Source: Thermoleophilia bacterium
Lineage (GTDB): Bacteria > Actinomycetota > Thermoleophilia > Gaiellales > SKUG01
Reading direction: 5' to 3'
NCBI GenBank assembly: GCA_025964465.1
Contig: JAOPYS010000017.1
Location: 1 to 6,662, forward strand
DNA: 6,662 bases
Below are positions 1-5,463 of the stretch, piece by piece (position 1 is the stretch's first letter; each line of letters opens with the position of its first letter). Both the position numbers and the translations under genes were made by a program. A model generated the notes under the pieces. The model had not been told where the DNA came from, made no database searches, and worked only from the letters and a program-made list of their open reading frames with translations.

Positions 1-762
1 GTCACCACCATGCAGCGGGCCGAGGCCGACGTGCGCGGCATGGAGAACGCCGTCTTCTACCTCGGCGCCAAGCAGGTCGGGAAGAAGCTCCTGATCGGCT
101 ACGACAACGGCCCCGACGCCTTCCGCCACACCGGCGGCGCGGCGCTCATCACCTACCGGCTCATGCGCGACACCGGCGCTTCGGCCGAGGAGGCGGCGCG
201 CCTGCTCAAGGGCGCGGGCGACGCGCACGAGCGCGACTCCTACCTCGCGCTCTACGACCCGCTGCACGCGCGCTACTCGAGCGAGATGGACGTGCACAAC
301 AACGCCGTCGGCAGCGCGATCGGCCTGCAGCTCGCCGCGCAGCACGCCACGATGGGCGCCGAGGAGCTGCAGCGCCAGGCCGACGCGGCGGTCGCGGCGC
401 TCCCCGCGGGCTTCCACGACGCCCTGCGCGCGCTCGACCCGGGCGAGCAGCTCGTGCTCGCCAAGGTGCTGTCCGGCATCGAGGACGGCACCTCGGTCTC
501 GCTGACGCCCCTCCCCGGGAAGCAGTACCGGGACGCCGCGCACCCCGACGCGCCGAAGGGCATCCAGCAGGCGCCGCACCCGAGCTCGGCCGCGGACATC
601 TACACCGTGGACGCCAGCGGCGTGCGCCAGGTCCGGACCATGGCGCCGCACGCGCTCGGCTATCCGCAGCCGTTCGTGGACGGGAAGTACGTCGCCTCGA
701 TGGAGCGCGTCCCGATGAACCTCGCGCAGCTGCTCCGGCGCCCGCCCACCACCGAGCAGTAG
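1..762 (+). CDS. DUF6973-like domain protein, 5' end outside window
   Basis: The reading frame is open from the first base to a TAG at 760-762, so the gene probably begins upstream; an ATG at 10 is a possible start, but too little upstream sequence is present to judge a ribosome site. Counting from that ATG, the conserved core has D36-A-F-R-H40, D71-A-H-E74 and M93-D-V-H-N-N-A-V-G101. This order of His/Asp/Asn motifs (DAFRH, then HE, then MDxHNNxxG) resembles the DUF6973 family by recollection, not by a search. Such clustered polar residues suggest a catalytic or metal-binding helical domain, but no activity can be assigned. The remaining ~150 residues are Ala/Pro-rich and I recognise nothing in them. 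The visible part has no membrane segment; a signal peptide could lie upstream. The next gene is on the same strand 110 bp downstream, with a hairpin between, so an operon with it is possible but not shown. Confidence 0.72.
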   Translation, partial: VTTMQRAEADVRGMENAVFYLGAKQVGKKLLIGYDNGPDAFRHTGGAALITYRLMRDTGASAEEAARLLKGAGDAHERDSYLALYDPLHARYSSEMDVHNNAVGSAIGLQLAAQHATMGAEELQRQADAAVAALPAGFHDALRALDPGEQLVLAKVLSGIEDGTSVSLTPLPGKQYRDAAHPDAPKGIQQAPHPSSAADIYTVDASGVRQVRTMAPHALGYPQPFVDGKYVASMERVPMNLAQLLRRPPTTEQ

Positions 763-792
763 CTCGCTGGACGAGATATTTCGGCAGGTTCG

Positions 793-818
793 TGCCGCCC
801 GAGTGCCCTCGGGCTGCA
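793..818 (+). terminator. Hairpin in the 110-bp spacer: possible terminator or 5' UTR structure
   Basis: GCCCGAG (797-803) pairs perfectly with CTCGGGC (808-814) around a TGCC tetraloop. After one mismatch, TGC (793-795) pairs with GCA (816-818). It begins 30 bp after the stop of the upstream gene and ends 54 bp before the ATP-grasp start. No T-tract follows, so it is not a classical intrinsic terminator; GC-rich actinobacteria often have hairpins of this kind after genes. An AT-rich patch at 775-781 (GATATTT), unusual in this DNA, could be a -10 for the ATP-grasp gene. In that case the hairpin would lie in its leader instead. No good -35 is seen. Confidence 0.35.
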
Positions 819-860
819 ACACGTCGCCGATCCTCGGGGACAGACCGGGGGACGCGCGAC

Positions 861-866
861 GGGGAG
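861..866 (+). promoter_or_regulatory. Ribosome binding site that sets the ATP-grasp start
   Basis: GGGGAG ends 6 nt before the ATG at 873. The frame is also open back to a GTG at 792, but that start has no such site, and its extra 27 residues are Arg/Pro-rich and unlike an ATP-grasp N-terminus. The spacer hairpin at 793-818 would also fall inside the longer version. Confidence 0.7.
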
Positions 867-872
867 CTTGGG

Positions 873-1964
873 ATGAACGTACCGACCGGGATCGTCAACG
901 ACGCCCGTGCGCTCACGCGCGCGGCGGCCGAGGGAACCAACGAATCGCTCCGGACCGTGCTCTTCTACACGAAGGGACAGTCGCTCGGCGGGGCCAGCGG
1001 CGACGACGCGAAGATCCTGACGGCGCTGCGCGAGGCGGGCCTCGACGCACGAATGGTCGACCTCTCCGACGTGCAGCAGGCCGCCAACGGCTCGCTGCTG
1101 CTGCGCGACCCGGCCTCGGGCGTGCTCGCGCCGTGGCGCGACCCGCACTCGGCGCTCATGTACCACGGTGCGATCGCCCCGCCGAGGTCGATGGAACTGC
1201 TGCGCGCGATGGAGGCGCGTGGCACGGTGGTGGTGAACGGCCCCGACGCGTGGCCGATCTTCACCGACAAGGCGCTGTTCGCGGACTACATGGGCACGCG
1301 CGGCGTGCGCGTCATCCCCACCACCGAGGTCACGTCACGCGAGGCGATGCACGCCGCGCTCGACGCGAACGGCGGCGAGGCGATCCTCAAGAAGCCGGTC
1401 TCGACCGAGGGGGACGACATCTTCGTCGTGCGCAGCCACGCGGACGTCGACGAGGTCGCCGACCAGCTCGACGAGCTCGGCGGGCGGCTGATCGCCCAGC
1501 CGCTCGTGGACAGCCGCATCGATGCATCGCTCGAGCCCGGGATCGCTGCGCGCGTGCACCCCGAGGAGCTCGGTCGTCGCCACGAGTTCCGCATCAACAG
1601 CGCCCTCATGCCGAGCGGCGCCGTGCAGTTCGACGCGGCCTACATGCGCATCGCCCCCGACGCGGAGCAGGTCGTCAACAACGTCGCACAGGGAGCGCGC
1701 GCGATCGGCATCGACTTCGCCGACCTGCACCCGGCCGACCAGCAGACGATGCTGCACGCCGTGCGCAGTGCACCCCCCGGAGGCCGCCTGCTCGGCTGGG
1801 ACCTGATCGGTCGCCCGGGCCACCGCATGGTGATCGAGGCGAACTCGGGATCCGGGCTGCCCAACGGCAGTGAGGGCATCGATCCGCGCCAGGTCGTGAA
1901 GGCCTACGGCACGATCATGCGCGACGCGGCAGCGCGCAGCCCGCTCGCGCGAACCGCCCCCTGA
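873..1964 (+). CDS. ATP-grasp ligase, RimK/glutathione-synthetase-like, substrate unknown
   Basis: This 363-residue protein shows a complete ATP-grasp layout. Residues ~27-120 form the N-terminal alpha/beta (pre-ATP-grasp) part. T131-D-K133 begins the segment that in the family leads to the small ATP lid, followed by a GVRVIPTT strand (144-151). I171-L-K-K-P175 is the nucleotide-binding Lys/Pro motif, followed by T178-E-G180 in place of the usual Gly-rich loop. E238-F-R240 matches the D/E-x-R strand. N269-N-V-A-Q-G274 matches the RimK N-x3-G motif. D310, E322 and N324 (in a DLIG...IEAN pattern) are the expected Mg-ATP ligands. The family joins a carboxylate to an amine or thiol through an acyl-phosphate. 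Which acceptor is used here cannot be told; a peptide or amino-acid ligase is as likely as a small-molecule ligase. All key residues are present, so it is probably active and cytosolic. There is no signal peptide or membrane segment. It ends 27 bp from the convergent stop of the next gene. Confidence 0.85.
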   Translation: MNVPTGIVNDARALTRAAAEGTNESLRTVLFYTKGQSLGGASGDDAKILTALREAGLDARMVDLSDVQQAANGSLLLRDPASGVLAPWRDPHSALMYHGAIAPPRSMELLRAMEARGTVVVNGPDAWPIFTDKALFADYMGTRGVRVIPTTEVTSREAMHAALDANGGEAILKKPVSTEGDDIFVVRSHADVDEVADQLDELGGRLIAQPLVDSRIDASLEPGIAARVHPEELGRRHEFRINSALMPSGAVQFDAAYMRIAPDAEQVVNNVAQGARAIGIDFADLHPADQQTMLHAVRSAPPGGRLLGWDLIGRPGHRMVIEANSGSGLPNGSEGIDPRQVVKAYGTIMRDAAARSPLARTAP

Positions 1965-1991
1965 CCCAGCGCAGCGCGATGGCTCGACAGG

Positions 1992-2951
1992 TCAGCGCGT
2001 GGTGCGGCGGGCGCGCATGAAGTGCACCGGGTGCTTGAGCGCCGACTTGAACGCCGCCTGCGGCTCGGGCAGTCGACCCAGCTCGAGGTCGAACTGTGCC
2101 GCTCGCACGCGGTCCATGCGCTCGGCCGAGCGCTCGTCGCCCTCGTACTCCGCGGCCAGGAAGGCGTTGGCCGCGGTGATCTCACCCATGCCGCCGACCA
2201 GGCCCAGCTCCTCGAGCATGCCGCTCGCCTCGCCGCGCATGCGCACTGCCTCGCGCCGCTGCCGCGTGGAGAGCGCCCGCAGGCGCGCCAGCTCGCGCAT
2301 CGAGGCGCCGTCGGGCTCGCGCTCGTAGCTCTCGCTCGCCACCTGGTACTCGCTCGAGCTCTCGTTCTCGTCGATCCGCGCGAGCTGCGCGTGTGACTGC
2401 GCCACCGCGATGTCGAAGAGCTTGCGCTCGGCCCGCACCGCCGCCAGCTCGTGGATGACCTGCTCCGTGCGCACGCCGCTCTCGACCAGGTGCGACAGCT
2501 CCTGCTCGCGCGACACCAGCGCGGGCTGCATGTCACCGAAGTAGCGCATCGACCCGCGCAGCCACGCCCGCTCGGCCGCGAACGACCCGAGCAGCTCGCG
2601 GCGCATGATCGCCAGTGCGACGAGGTCCTTGCGGCGCGCCTCCTGGGCCTCCGCCAGCCGCTCCGACGCCTGCATCAGCTTGCTCTCGGCCCAGCGCAGC
2701 TCCTCGTGGAGCGCAACCAGGTCCTCGGCGGGCATCTCGCTCGCGGGCAGCTGGAACTGTGCAGGCGCTGCCTCGAAGGGTGCCTCGATGATGGCACCCT
2801 CGGCGCCGACGCCCGCGATGATCGACTGGATGTCCACGTCGCTCACCTGCGCGGTCAGCAGCATGCCGTCGACCTCGTTGCGCGTCGATGCGGCAGCGTT
2901 GAGCGCCTTCGCGGTCGCATGGAAATGACGTGCCCGTGAGCGCGTGGCCAT
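1992..2951 (-). CDS. Hypothetical helix-rich/coiled-coil protein
   Basis: I do not recognise this 319-residue protein. The ATG at 2951 is chosen because AGGGGAG (2958-2964) lies 6 nt upstream; the frame stays open to 3044, but that extension would run through the likely promoter. Residues 1-75 are Ala-rich with a small hydrophobic stretch (~38-56) too mixed for a membrane helix. Residues ~76-195 are nearly all predicted helix, rich in Glu, Arg, Leu and Ala with heptad-like spacing, so a coiled coil is likely. After an acidic/Ser break (194-212, ENESSSEY onward) a second helical region covers ~216-290, and the tail is basic (HFMRARRTTR). There are no cysteines, no signal peptide and no visible catalytic motif. 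A structural, scaffold or adaptor role is a guess. It stands alone on its strand, convergent with the ATP-grasp gene and separated from ahbAB by a hairpin, so it is probably transcribed by itself. Codon use matches the neighbours, with no sign of recent transfer. Confidence 0.75.
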   Translation of the reverse strand: MATRSRARHFHATAKALNAAASTRNEVDGMLLTAQVSDVDIQSIIAGVGAEGAIIEAPFEAAPAQFQLPASEMPAEDLVALHEELRWAESKLMQASERLAEAQEARRKDLVALAIMRRELLGSFAAERAWLRGSMRYFGDMQPALVSREQELSHLVESGVRTEQVIHELAAVRAERKLFDIAVAQSHAQLARIDENESSSEYQVASESYEREPDGASMRELARLRALSTRQRREAVRMRGEASGMLEELGLVGGMGEITAANAFLAAEYEGDERSAERMDRVRAAQFDLELGRLPEPQAAFKSALKHPVHFMRARRTTR

Positions 2952-2957
2952 GGCGGA

Positions 2958-2964
2958 CTCCCCT
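2958..2964 (-). promoter_or_regulatory. Ribosome binding site of the helix-rich protein gene
   Basis: On the minus strand AGGGGAG lies 6 nt before the ATG at 2951, a strong match to the 16S rRNA tail. This decides the start over the in-frame upstream codons as far as 3044. A second purine run (GAGGAGGAG, 3007-3015) lies further upstream, but no in-frame start codon follows it at a suitable distance. Confidence 0.7.
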
Positions 2965-3015
2965 TCGTTCTCCCCAGGATGCGCAAGCTCCCCGCCTGCG
3001 ATCCACTCCTCCTCG

Positions 3016-3044
3016 AAGGTACGACGGGTCGACGGAATCGACAA
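3016..3044 (-). promoter_or_regulatory. Candidate sigma70-type promoter for the helix-rich protein gene
   Basis: Read on the minus strand, TTGTCG (3039-3044) and TACCTT (3016-3021) are separated by exactly 17 bp and resemble -35 and -10 boxes. Transcription would start near 3009, giving a leader of about 58 nt that contains the ribosome site. Within the promoter GTCGA/GTCGA/GTCGT recurs at 8-9 bp intervals, which could be an operator or chance. The call rests on pattern only. Confidence 0.35.
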
Positions 3045-3061
3045 GCACCACCTGCACGGGG

Positions 3062-3086
3062 GTTGCGGCCAGCCCCCGGCCGCAAC
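3062..3086 (-). terminator. Perfect 9-bp hairpin just after the ahbAB stop
   Basis: GTTGCGGCC (3062-3070) pairs perfectly with GGCCGCAAC (3078-3086) around a 7-nt loop. It lies 3 bp past the ahbAB stop codon (3090-3092) and upstream of the promoter candidate of the next minus-strand gene, which is where a terminator would be expected. No T-tract follows on the minus strand (CCCCCGTGC comes next), so termination would be of the T-less type often proposed for high-GC actinobacteria, or the hairpin may only protect the 3' end of the mRNA. Confidence 0.5.
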
Positions 3087-3089
3087 GAG

Positions 3090-4163
3090 TCAGGCGGGTG
3101 ACAGGAGGCCGGCGTGCACGGCCTCCCAGGCGTACATCTCCGGGGTGAAGTAGGAGACGCGGGTCTTCTTGTACTCCTTGGTGGAGTACAGGACGATGTA
3201 CTCGTCCAGGTCGCACTCCTTGGCGATCGCCGCGAGCACGTCCTCGCACTCCTGCTTCGTGCGCCCGTGGGTCATGGAGAAGAGGTTGTAGGGCCAGTCC
3301 GGGTACGTGGGGCGCTCGTAGCAGTGGCTCACCCCGCGGAAGCTGGCCATGTGCTGGCCGCACTCCTCGAGGCGCTCGACCGGCACCTTCCAGACGCCCA
3401 TCCCGTTGAAGGTGAACCCGGCCTTGCGGTGCGCGAGCACCGCGGCGTAGCGCCGCATCTGCCCCGTTCGGACGAACTGCAGGCCGCGCTCGATGAGGTC
3501 GGCCTCGTCGAAGCCGAACTGCTCGGCCAGCTGCAGGAAGGGGCGCGCGGTGGCGGGCAGGTCCAGCTGCAGCGCGCGGATCGCCTCCTTGTCGCGCTCG
3601 GTCAGCGTCTCCGCCGCGGGGGTCGGCAGCTCGGGCTCGCGCTTCGCCTTCTTGGCGTTCGGCGCGCGGTCGCCCTTCACGTCGAGGTCCACGCCGATCT
3701 TGAAGAACTTCTTGGACGGCATGTGGCGCATCACCTCGACCTGCGCCATCTCACCGAGCAGGTCGATCGTGCGCTCGAGGCCGATCTCCGAATCCGGCGG
3801 CACCGCGAGCGTGAACCACACGTTCATCTCGTGCTCGCGCAGGTAGTTGTGCGTCACGCCCGGGTGCGCGGAGAAGACCGCGGCAGCCCGGTCGATCGCA
3901 TCCTGGTCGCCCGCAACCTTCGCGGCGGCCAGCATGGAGCGGTAGCCGAGGCGGCGCGTGTCGAAGATCGCGCTGACCTGGCGGATCGTGCCGGCGTCGC
4001 GAAGCGCGGCGATGCGCGCGATGACCGCGTCCTCCTCGACCCCGAGCTTCTCGGCGAACGCCGCGTACGGGCGCGCGACGAGCGGGAACTCGTTCTGGAT
4101 CAGGTCGAGCAGGCCCGCATCGAGGGGATCAGCGGCGGGGGAGGTCTCGACGGGTGCGTCCAT
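3090..4163 (-). CDS. ahbAB: Siroheme decarboxylase, fused AhbA-AhbB type
   Basis: Siroheme decarboxylase removes the C12 and C18 acetate carboxyl groups of siroheme to give 12,18-didecarboxysiroheme, an intermediate of the siroheme-dependent heme pathway and of heme d1 synthesis (there NirDLGH). The 357 residues are two Lrp/AsnC-like modules in tandem. The first, AhbA-like, has a helix-turn-helix at ~15-62 and an alpha/beta domain at ~70-165 with V103-T-H-N-Y-L-R-E-H-E112 and M148-P-S-K-K-F-F-K. A charged linker (166-188) follows. The second, AhbB-like, has its helix-turn-helix at ~189-240 and G249-F-T-F-N-G-M-G, V278-S-H-C-Y-E-R-P-T-Y-P-D-W-P-Y-N-L-F and Y331-K-K-T-R, the signature of this family rather than of DNA-binding Lrp. 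The enzymes usually come as separate ~150-180-residue subunits; here both are in one chain. It is cytosolic. The ATG at 4163 is supported by TAGGAT ending 7 nt upstream. The divergent neighbour is a cytochrome c. Automatic pipelines may call it an Lrp/AsnC regulator. Confidence 0.88.
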   Translation of the reverse strand: MDAPVETSPAADPLDAGLLDLIQNEFPLVARPYAAFAEKLGVEEDAVIARIAALRDAGTIRQVSAIFDTRRLGYRSMLAAAKVAGDQDAIDRAAAVFSAHPGVTHNYLREHEMNVWFTLAVPPDSEIGLERTIDLLGEMAQVEVMRHMPSKKFFKIGVDLDVKGDRAPNAKKAKREPELPTPAAETLTERDKEAIRALQLDLPATARPFLQLAEQFGFDEADLIERGLQFVRTGQMRRYAAVLAHRKAGFTFNGMGVWKVPVERLEECGQHMASFRGVSHCYERPTYPDWPYNLFSMTHGRTKQECEDVLAAIAKECDLDEYIVLYSTKEYKKTRVSYFTPEMYAWEAVHAGLLSPA

Positions 4164-4170
4164 GCCCCTG

Positions 4171-4176
4171 ATCCTA
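4171..4176 (-). promoter_or_regulatory. -10 box placed for a leaderless ahbAB transcript
   Basis: On the minus strand TAGGAT fits TANNNT and ends 7 nt before the ahbAB ATG, so transcription would begin at or next to the start codon. There is no convincing -35 17 bp upstream. The AGGA inside the same hexamer could act as a weak ribosome site 8 nt from the ATG, so a leadered mRNA is not excluded. Confidence 0.45.
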
Positions 4177-4205
4177 TCGCCGGATCGCGGAGCCGCGCCG
4201 CAGGG

Positions 4206-4211
4206 TAGGAC
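4206..4211 (+). promoter_or_regulatory. Start-site element of the cytochrome c gene: ribosome site or -10-like box
   Basis: AGGA (4207-4210) lies 7 nt before the GTG at 4218 and is the simplest ribosome site. The overlapping hexamer TAGGAC (4206-4211) differs from TANNNT only at the last base and ends 6 nt before the GTG, so it may instead be a leaderless -10. An ATG at 4214 is in another frame and does not lead to a cytochrome-like protein. Confidence 0.4.
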
Positions 4212-4217
4212 GGATGG

Positions 4218-4634
4218 GTGCGCCCGCTCCCGACACGTCTCCTGGCCTTCGCGGCCGTGCTCGTGCCGATGGCCGTGGTCGCGGCGTCCTGCGGTGGCAG
4301 CAACCTGGATACGAAGGCATCGAGCGAACCGATCGACGTGGACAAGGGCCGCGCGCTGTTCCAGTCGACGTGCCGCGTGTGCCACGCCCTCTCCGACGCC
4401 AAGGCTGCCGGGGTGTTCGGCCCGGACCTGGACCTGCTGCAACCCGACGCGCAGCGCGTGCGGGACCAGATCAAGGACGGCGGTGGCGGCATGCCGGACG
4501 GGTTGCTCGACGGCTCCGACGCCGACCTCGTGGCGCGGTACGTGGCGCAGGTGGCGGGGGCGGACCCGGCGTCCGAGGACGGGACGACCCCGCCGAAGCA
4601 GCGCGGGTCGACCAAGGCGAACCCGGATGGTTGA
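4218..4634 (+). CDS. Class I c-type cytochrome, probable lipoprotein
   Basis: This is a small mono-heme electron carrier of 138 residues, acting outside the cytoplasmic membrane. Residues 1-24 form an export signal with Arg at 2 and 7 and a hydrophobic core of ~8-23. V21-A-A-S-C25 resembles a lipobox, though Ala at -3 is not the usual Leu/Val/Ile, so C25 may be lipidated. Heme attaches covalently at C52-R-V-C55-H56, with His56 as the axial ligand. G68-P-D-L-D follows at the usual spacing, and M92 in GGGGMP is the expected sixth ligand. The C-terminal helix (DADLVARYVAQVAG, 101-114) completes the fold. The tail after ~115 is Pro/Lys-rich and disordered-looking. The start is the GTG at 4218. 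Its stop overlaps the next gene by 8 bp, so the two are very likely co-transcribed. It is divergent from ahbAB, 54 bp away. The redox partner is unknown. Confidence 0.88.
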   Translation: MRPLPTRLLAFAAVLVPMAVVAASCGGSNLDTKASSEPIDVDKGRALFQSTCRVCHALSDAKAAGVFGPDLDLLQPDAQRVRDQIKDGGGGMPDGLLDGSDADLVARYVAQVAGADPASEDGTTPPKQRGSTKANPDG

Positions 4635-5460
4635 GCCCGCCGACGGACCCGTGGACCTGCTCGTGCAACTCACCGACCTGCACGTCCAGGTCGGCCCGGG
4701 TGATGCGGTCGCCGCGGCACGGGTCGCGGACGCGATCGCGCTCGTCGCGGCGCTCGACCCGCAGCCCGTCGGGGTGCTGCTGAGCGGGGACCTGGTCAAC
4801 TCCGGCAGCGCGGCCGAGTACGGGCGCCTGGTGGAGCTGCTCGCACCGCTCGCCGAGCTCGGGCACCCGCTGCTGCCGCTCGTCGGCAACCACGACGACC
4901 GCGAGCTGCTTCGCGAGGCCTTCGCCGGCGTGCCCGGCACCGTCGGCCTGGGCGCCGAGCGTCACCTGCAGTACGTCGCGCAGCTCGGCTCGTTCCGCGT
5001 GGTCTGCCTCGACACGCAGCACACGGGCTTCGACGACGGCAAGCTGTGCGACACGCGCCAGGCCTGGCTCGAGGCGCAGCTGGCGGCTGCGCCAGGGCCA
5101 ACCATCATCGCCATGCACCACCCGCCGGTCGCGATCGGCATGCCGCGCTTCGACGGGGGCGCGCTGCGGCCCGACCACGCCCTGCGCCTGCGCGAGCTGC
5201 TCGACCGCTCCCCACAGGTGGAGCGGATCGTCTGCGGCCACCAGCACCAGGCCGTGACCGCCATGTTCGGCCGCGTCCCCGTGTTCGTGTGCCCGAGCGT
5301 GTTCCACCCCGGCCGCCCCGACATGCATCCCGAGCCGCTCGCCCTCGTCGAGGGCCCCGTCGGCGTCGGCGTGCACGTGCGCACCGTCGACGGCGGCCTC
5401 GCCAGCCACGCCCGCATCGCCGGCCCACCGCCGCTCGGCACCGTCGTCGCCCCCGTCTGA
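4627..5460 (+). CDS. Metallophosphoesterase, class III cyclic-nucleotide phosphodiesterase-like (CpdA type)
   Basis: This 277-residue enzyme carries every motif of the calcineurin-like phosphoesterase fold in order: T16-D-L-H19, G54-D55-L-V, G87-N-H-D90, H164-H165-P-P and G204-H-Q-H207. These bind a two-metal centre that hydrolyses phosphodiesters. The LTDLH opening, the SGDLVNSGSAAEY strip and the CGHQH end are typical of CpdA-like cAMP phosphodiesterases, but other substrates (2',3'-cNMP, nucleoside diphosphate conjugates, glycerophosphodiesters) cannot be ruled out. There is no signal peptide, so it is probably cytosolic, unlike the exported cytochrome encoded just upstream. The start is the ATG at 4627, which overlaps the cytochrome stop (ATGGTTGA). 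No strong ribosome site is seen, so translation is probably coupled to the upstream gene. The frame is open far upstream but only as a shadow of other genes. It ends 3 bp from the convergent methyltransferase stop. Confidence 0.87.
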   Translation: MVEPADGPVDLLVQLTDLHVQVGPGDAVAAARVADAIALVAALDPQPVGVLLSGDLVNSGSAAEYGRLVELLAPLAELGHPLLPLVGNHDDRELLREAFAGVPGTVGLGAERHLQYVAQLGSFRVVCLDTQHTGFDDGKLCDTRQAWLEAQLAAAPGPTIIAMHHPPVAIGMPRFDGGALRPDHALRLRELLDRSPQVERIVCGHQHQAVTAMFGRVPVFVCPSVFHPGRPDMHPEPLALVEGPVGVGVHVRTVDGGLASHARIAGPPPLGTVVAPV

Positions 5461-5463
5461 CAC

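Noticed and set aside
206..940. Long minus-strand open frame opposite the DUF6973-like gene
   Set aside because: Its translation is dominated by Arg, Ala, Pro and Ser, with no domain motif. It is a mirror of plus-strand codon bias in GC-rich DNA, while the plus strand shows conserved motifs.
1961..1995. CTGACC...GGTCAG inverted repeat between the convergent stops
   Set aside because: The stem is only 6 bp with a 23-nt loop, and most of its bases are the two stop codons and their flanks, so it is too weak to call a bidirectional terminator.
3170..3190. 8-bp inverted repeat TGTACTCC/GGAGTACA
   Set aside because: It lies inside ahbAB over the Y-S-T-K-E-Y stretch near the C-terminus, where protein sequence explains the bases, and there is no regulatory context.
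3090..4163. Calling this gene an Lrp/AsnC transcription factor
   Set aside because: There are two tandem modules with siroheme-decarboxylase signatures, whereas a classical Lrp/AsnC protein is a single module of about 150 residues.
3114..4208. 364-codon plus-strand open frame opposite ahbAB
   Set aside because: The translation is Arg/Leu/Val/His-rich without motifs, and the opposite strand encodes a convincing siroheme decarboxylase.
4214..4783. ATG-started frame overlapping the cytochrome c gene
   Set aside because: It is read in a shifted frame and gives an Arg/Gly-rich product. The GTG at 4218 gives a signal peptide, CxxCH and axial Met in order.
4471..5463. 330-codon minus-strand open frame across the cytochrome and phosphoesterase genes
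   Set aside because: It runs antisense to two well-supported genes with intact family motifs, and its own translation is low-complexity with no recognisable domain.
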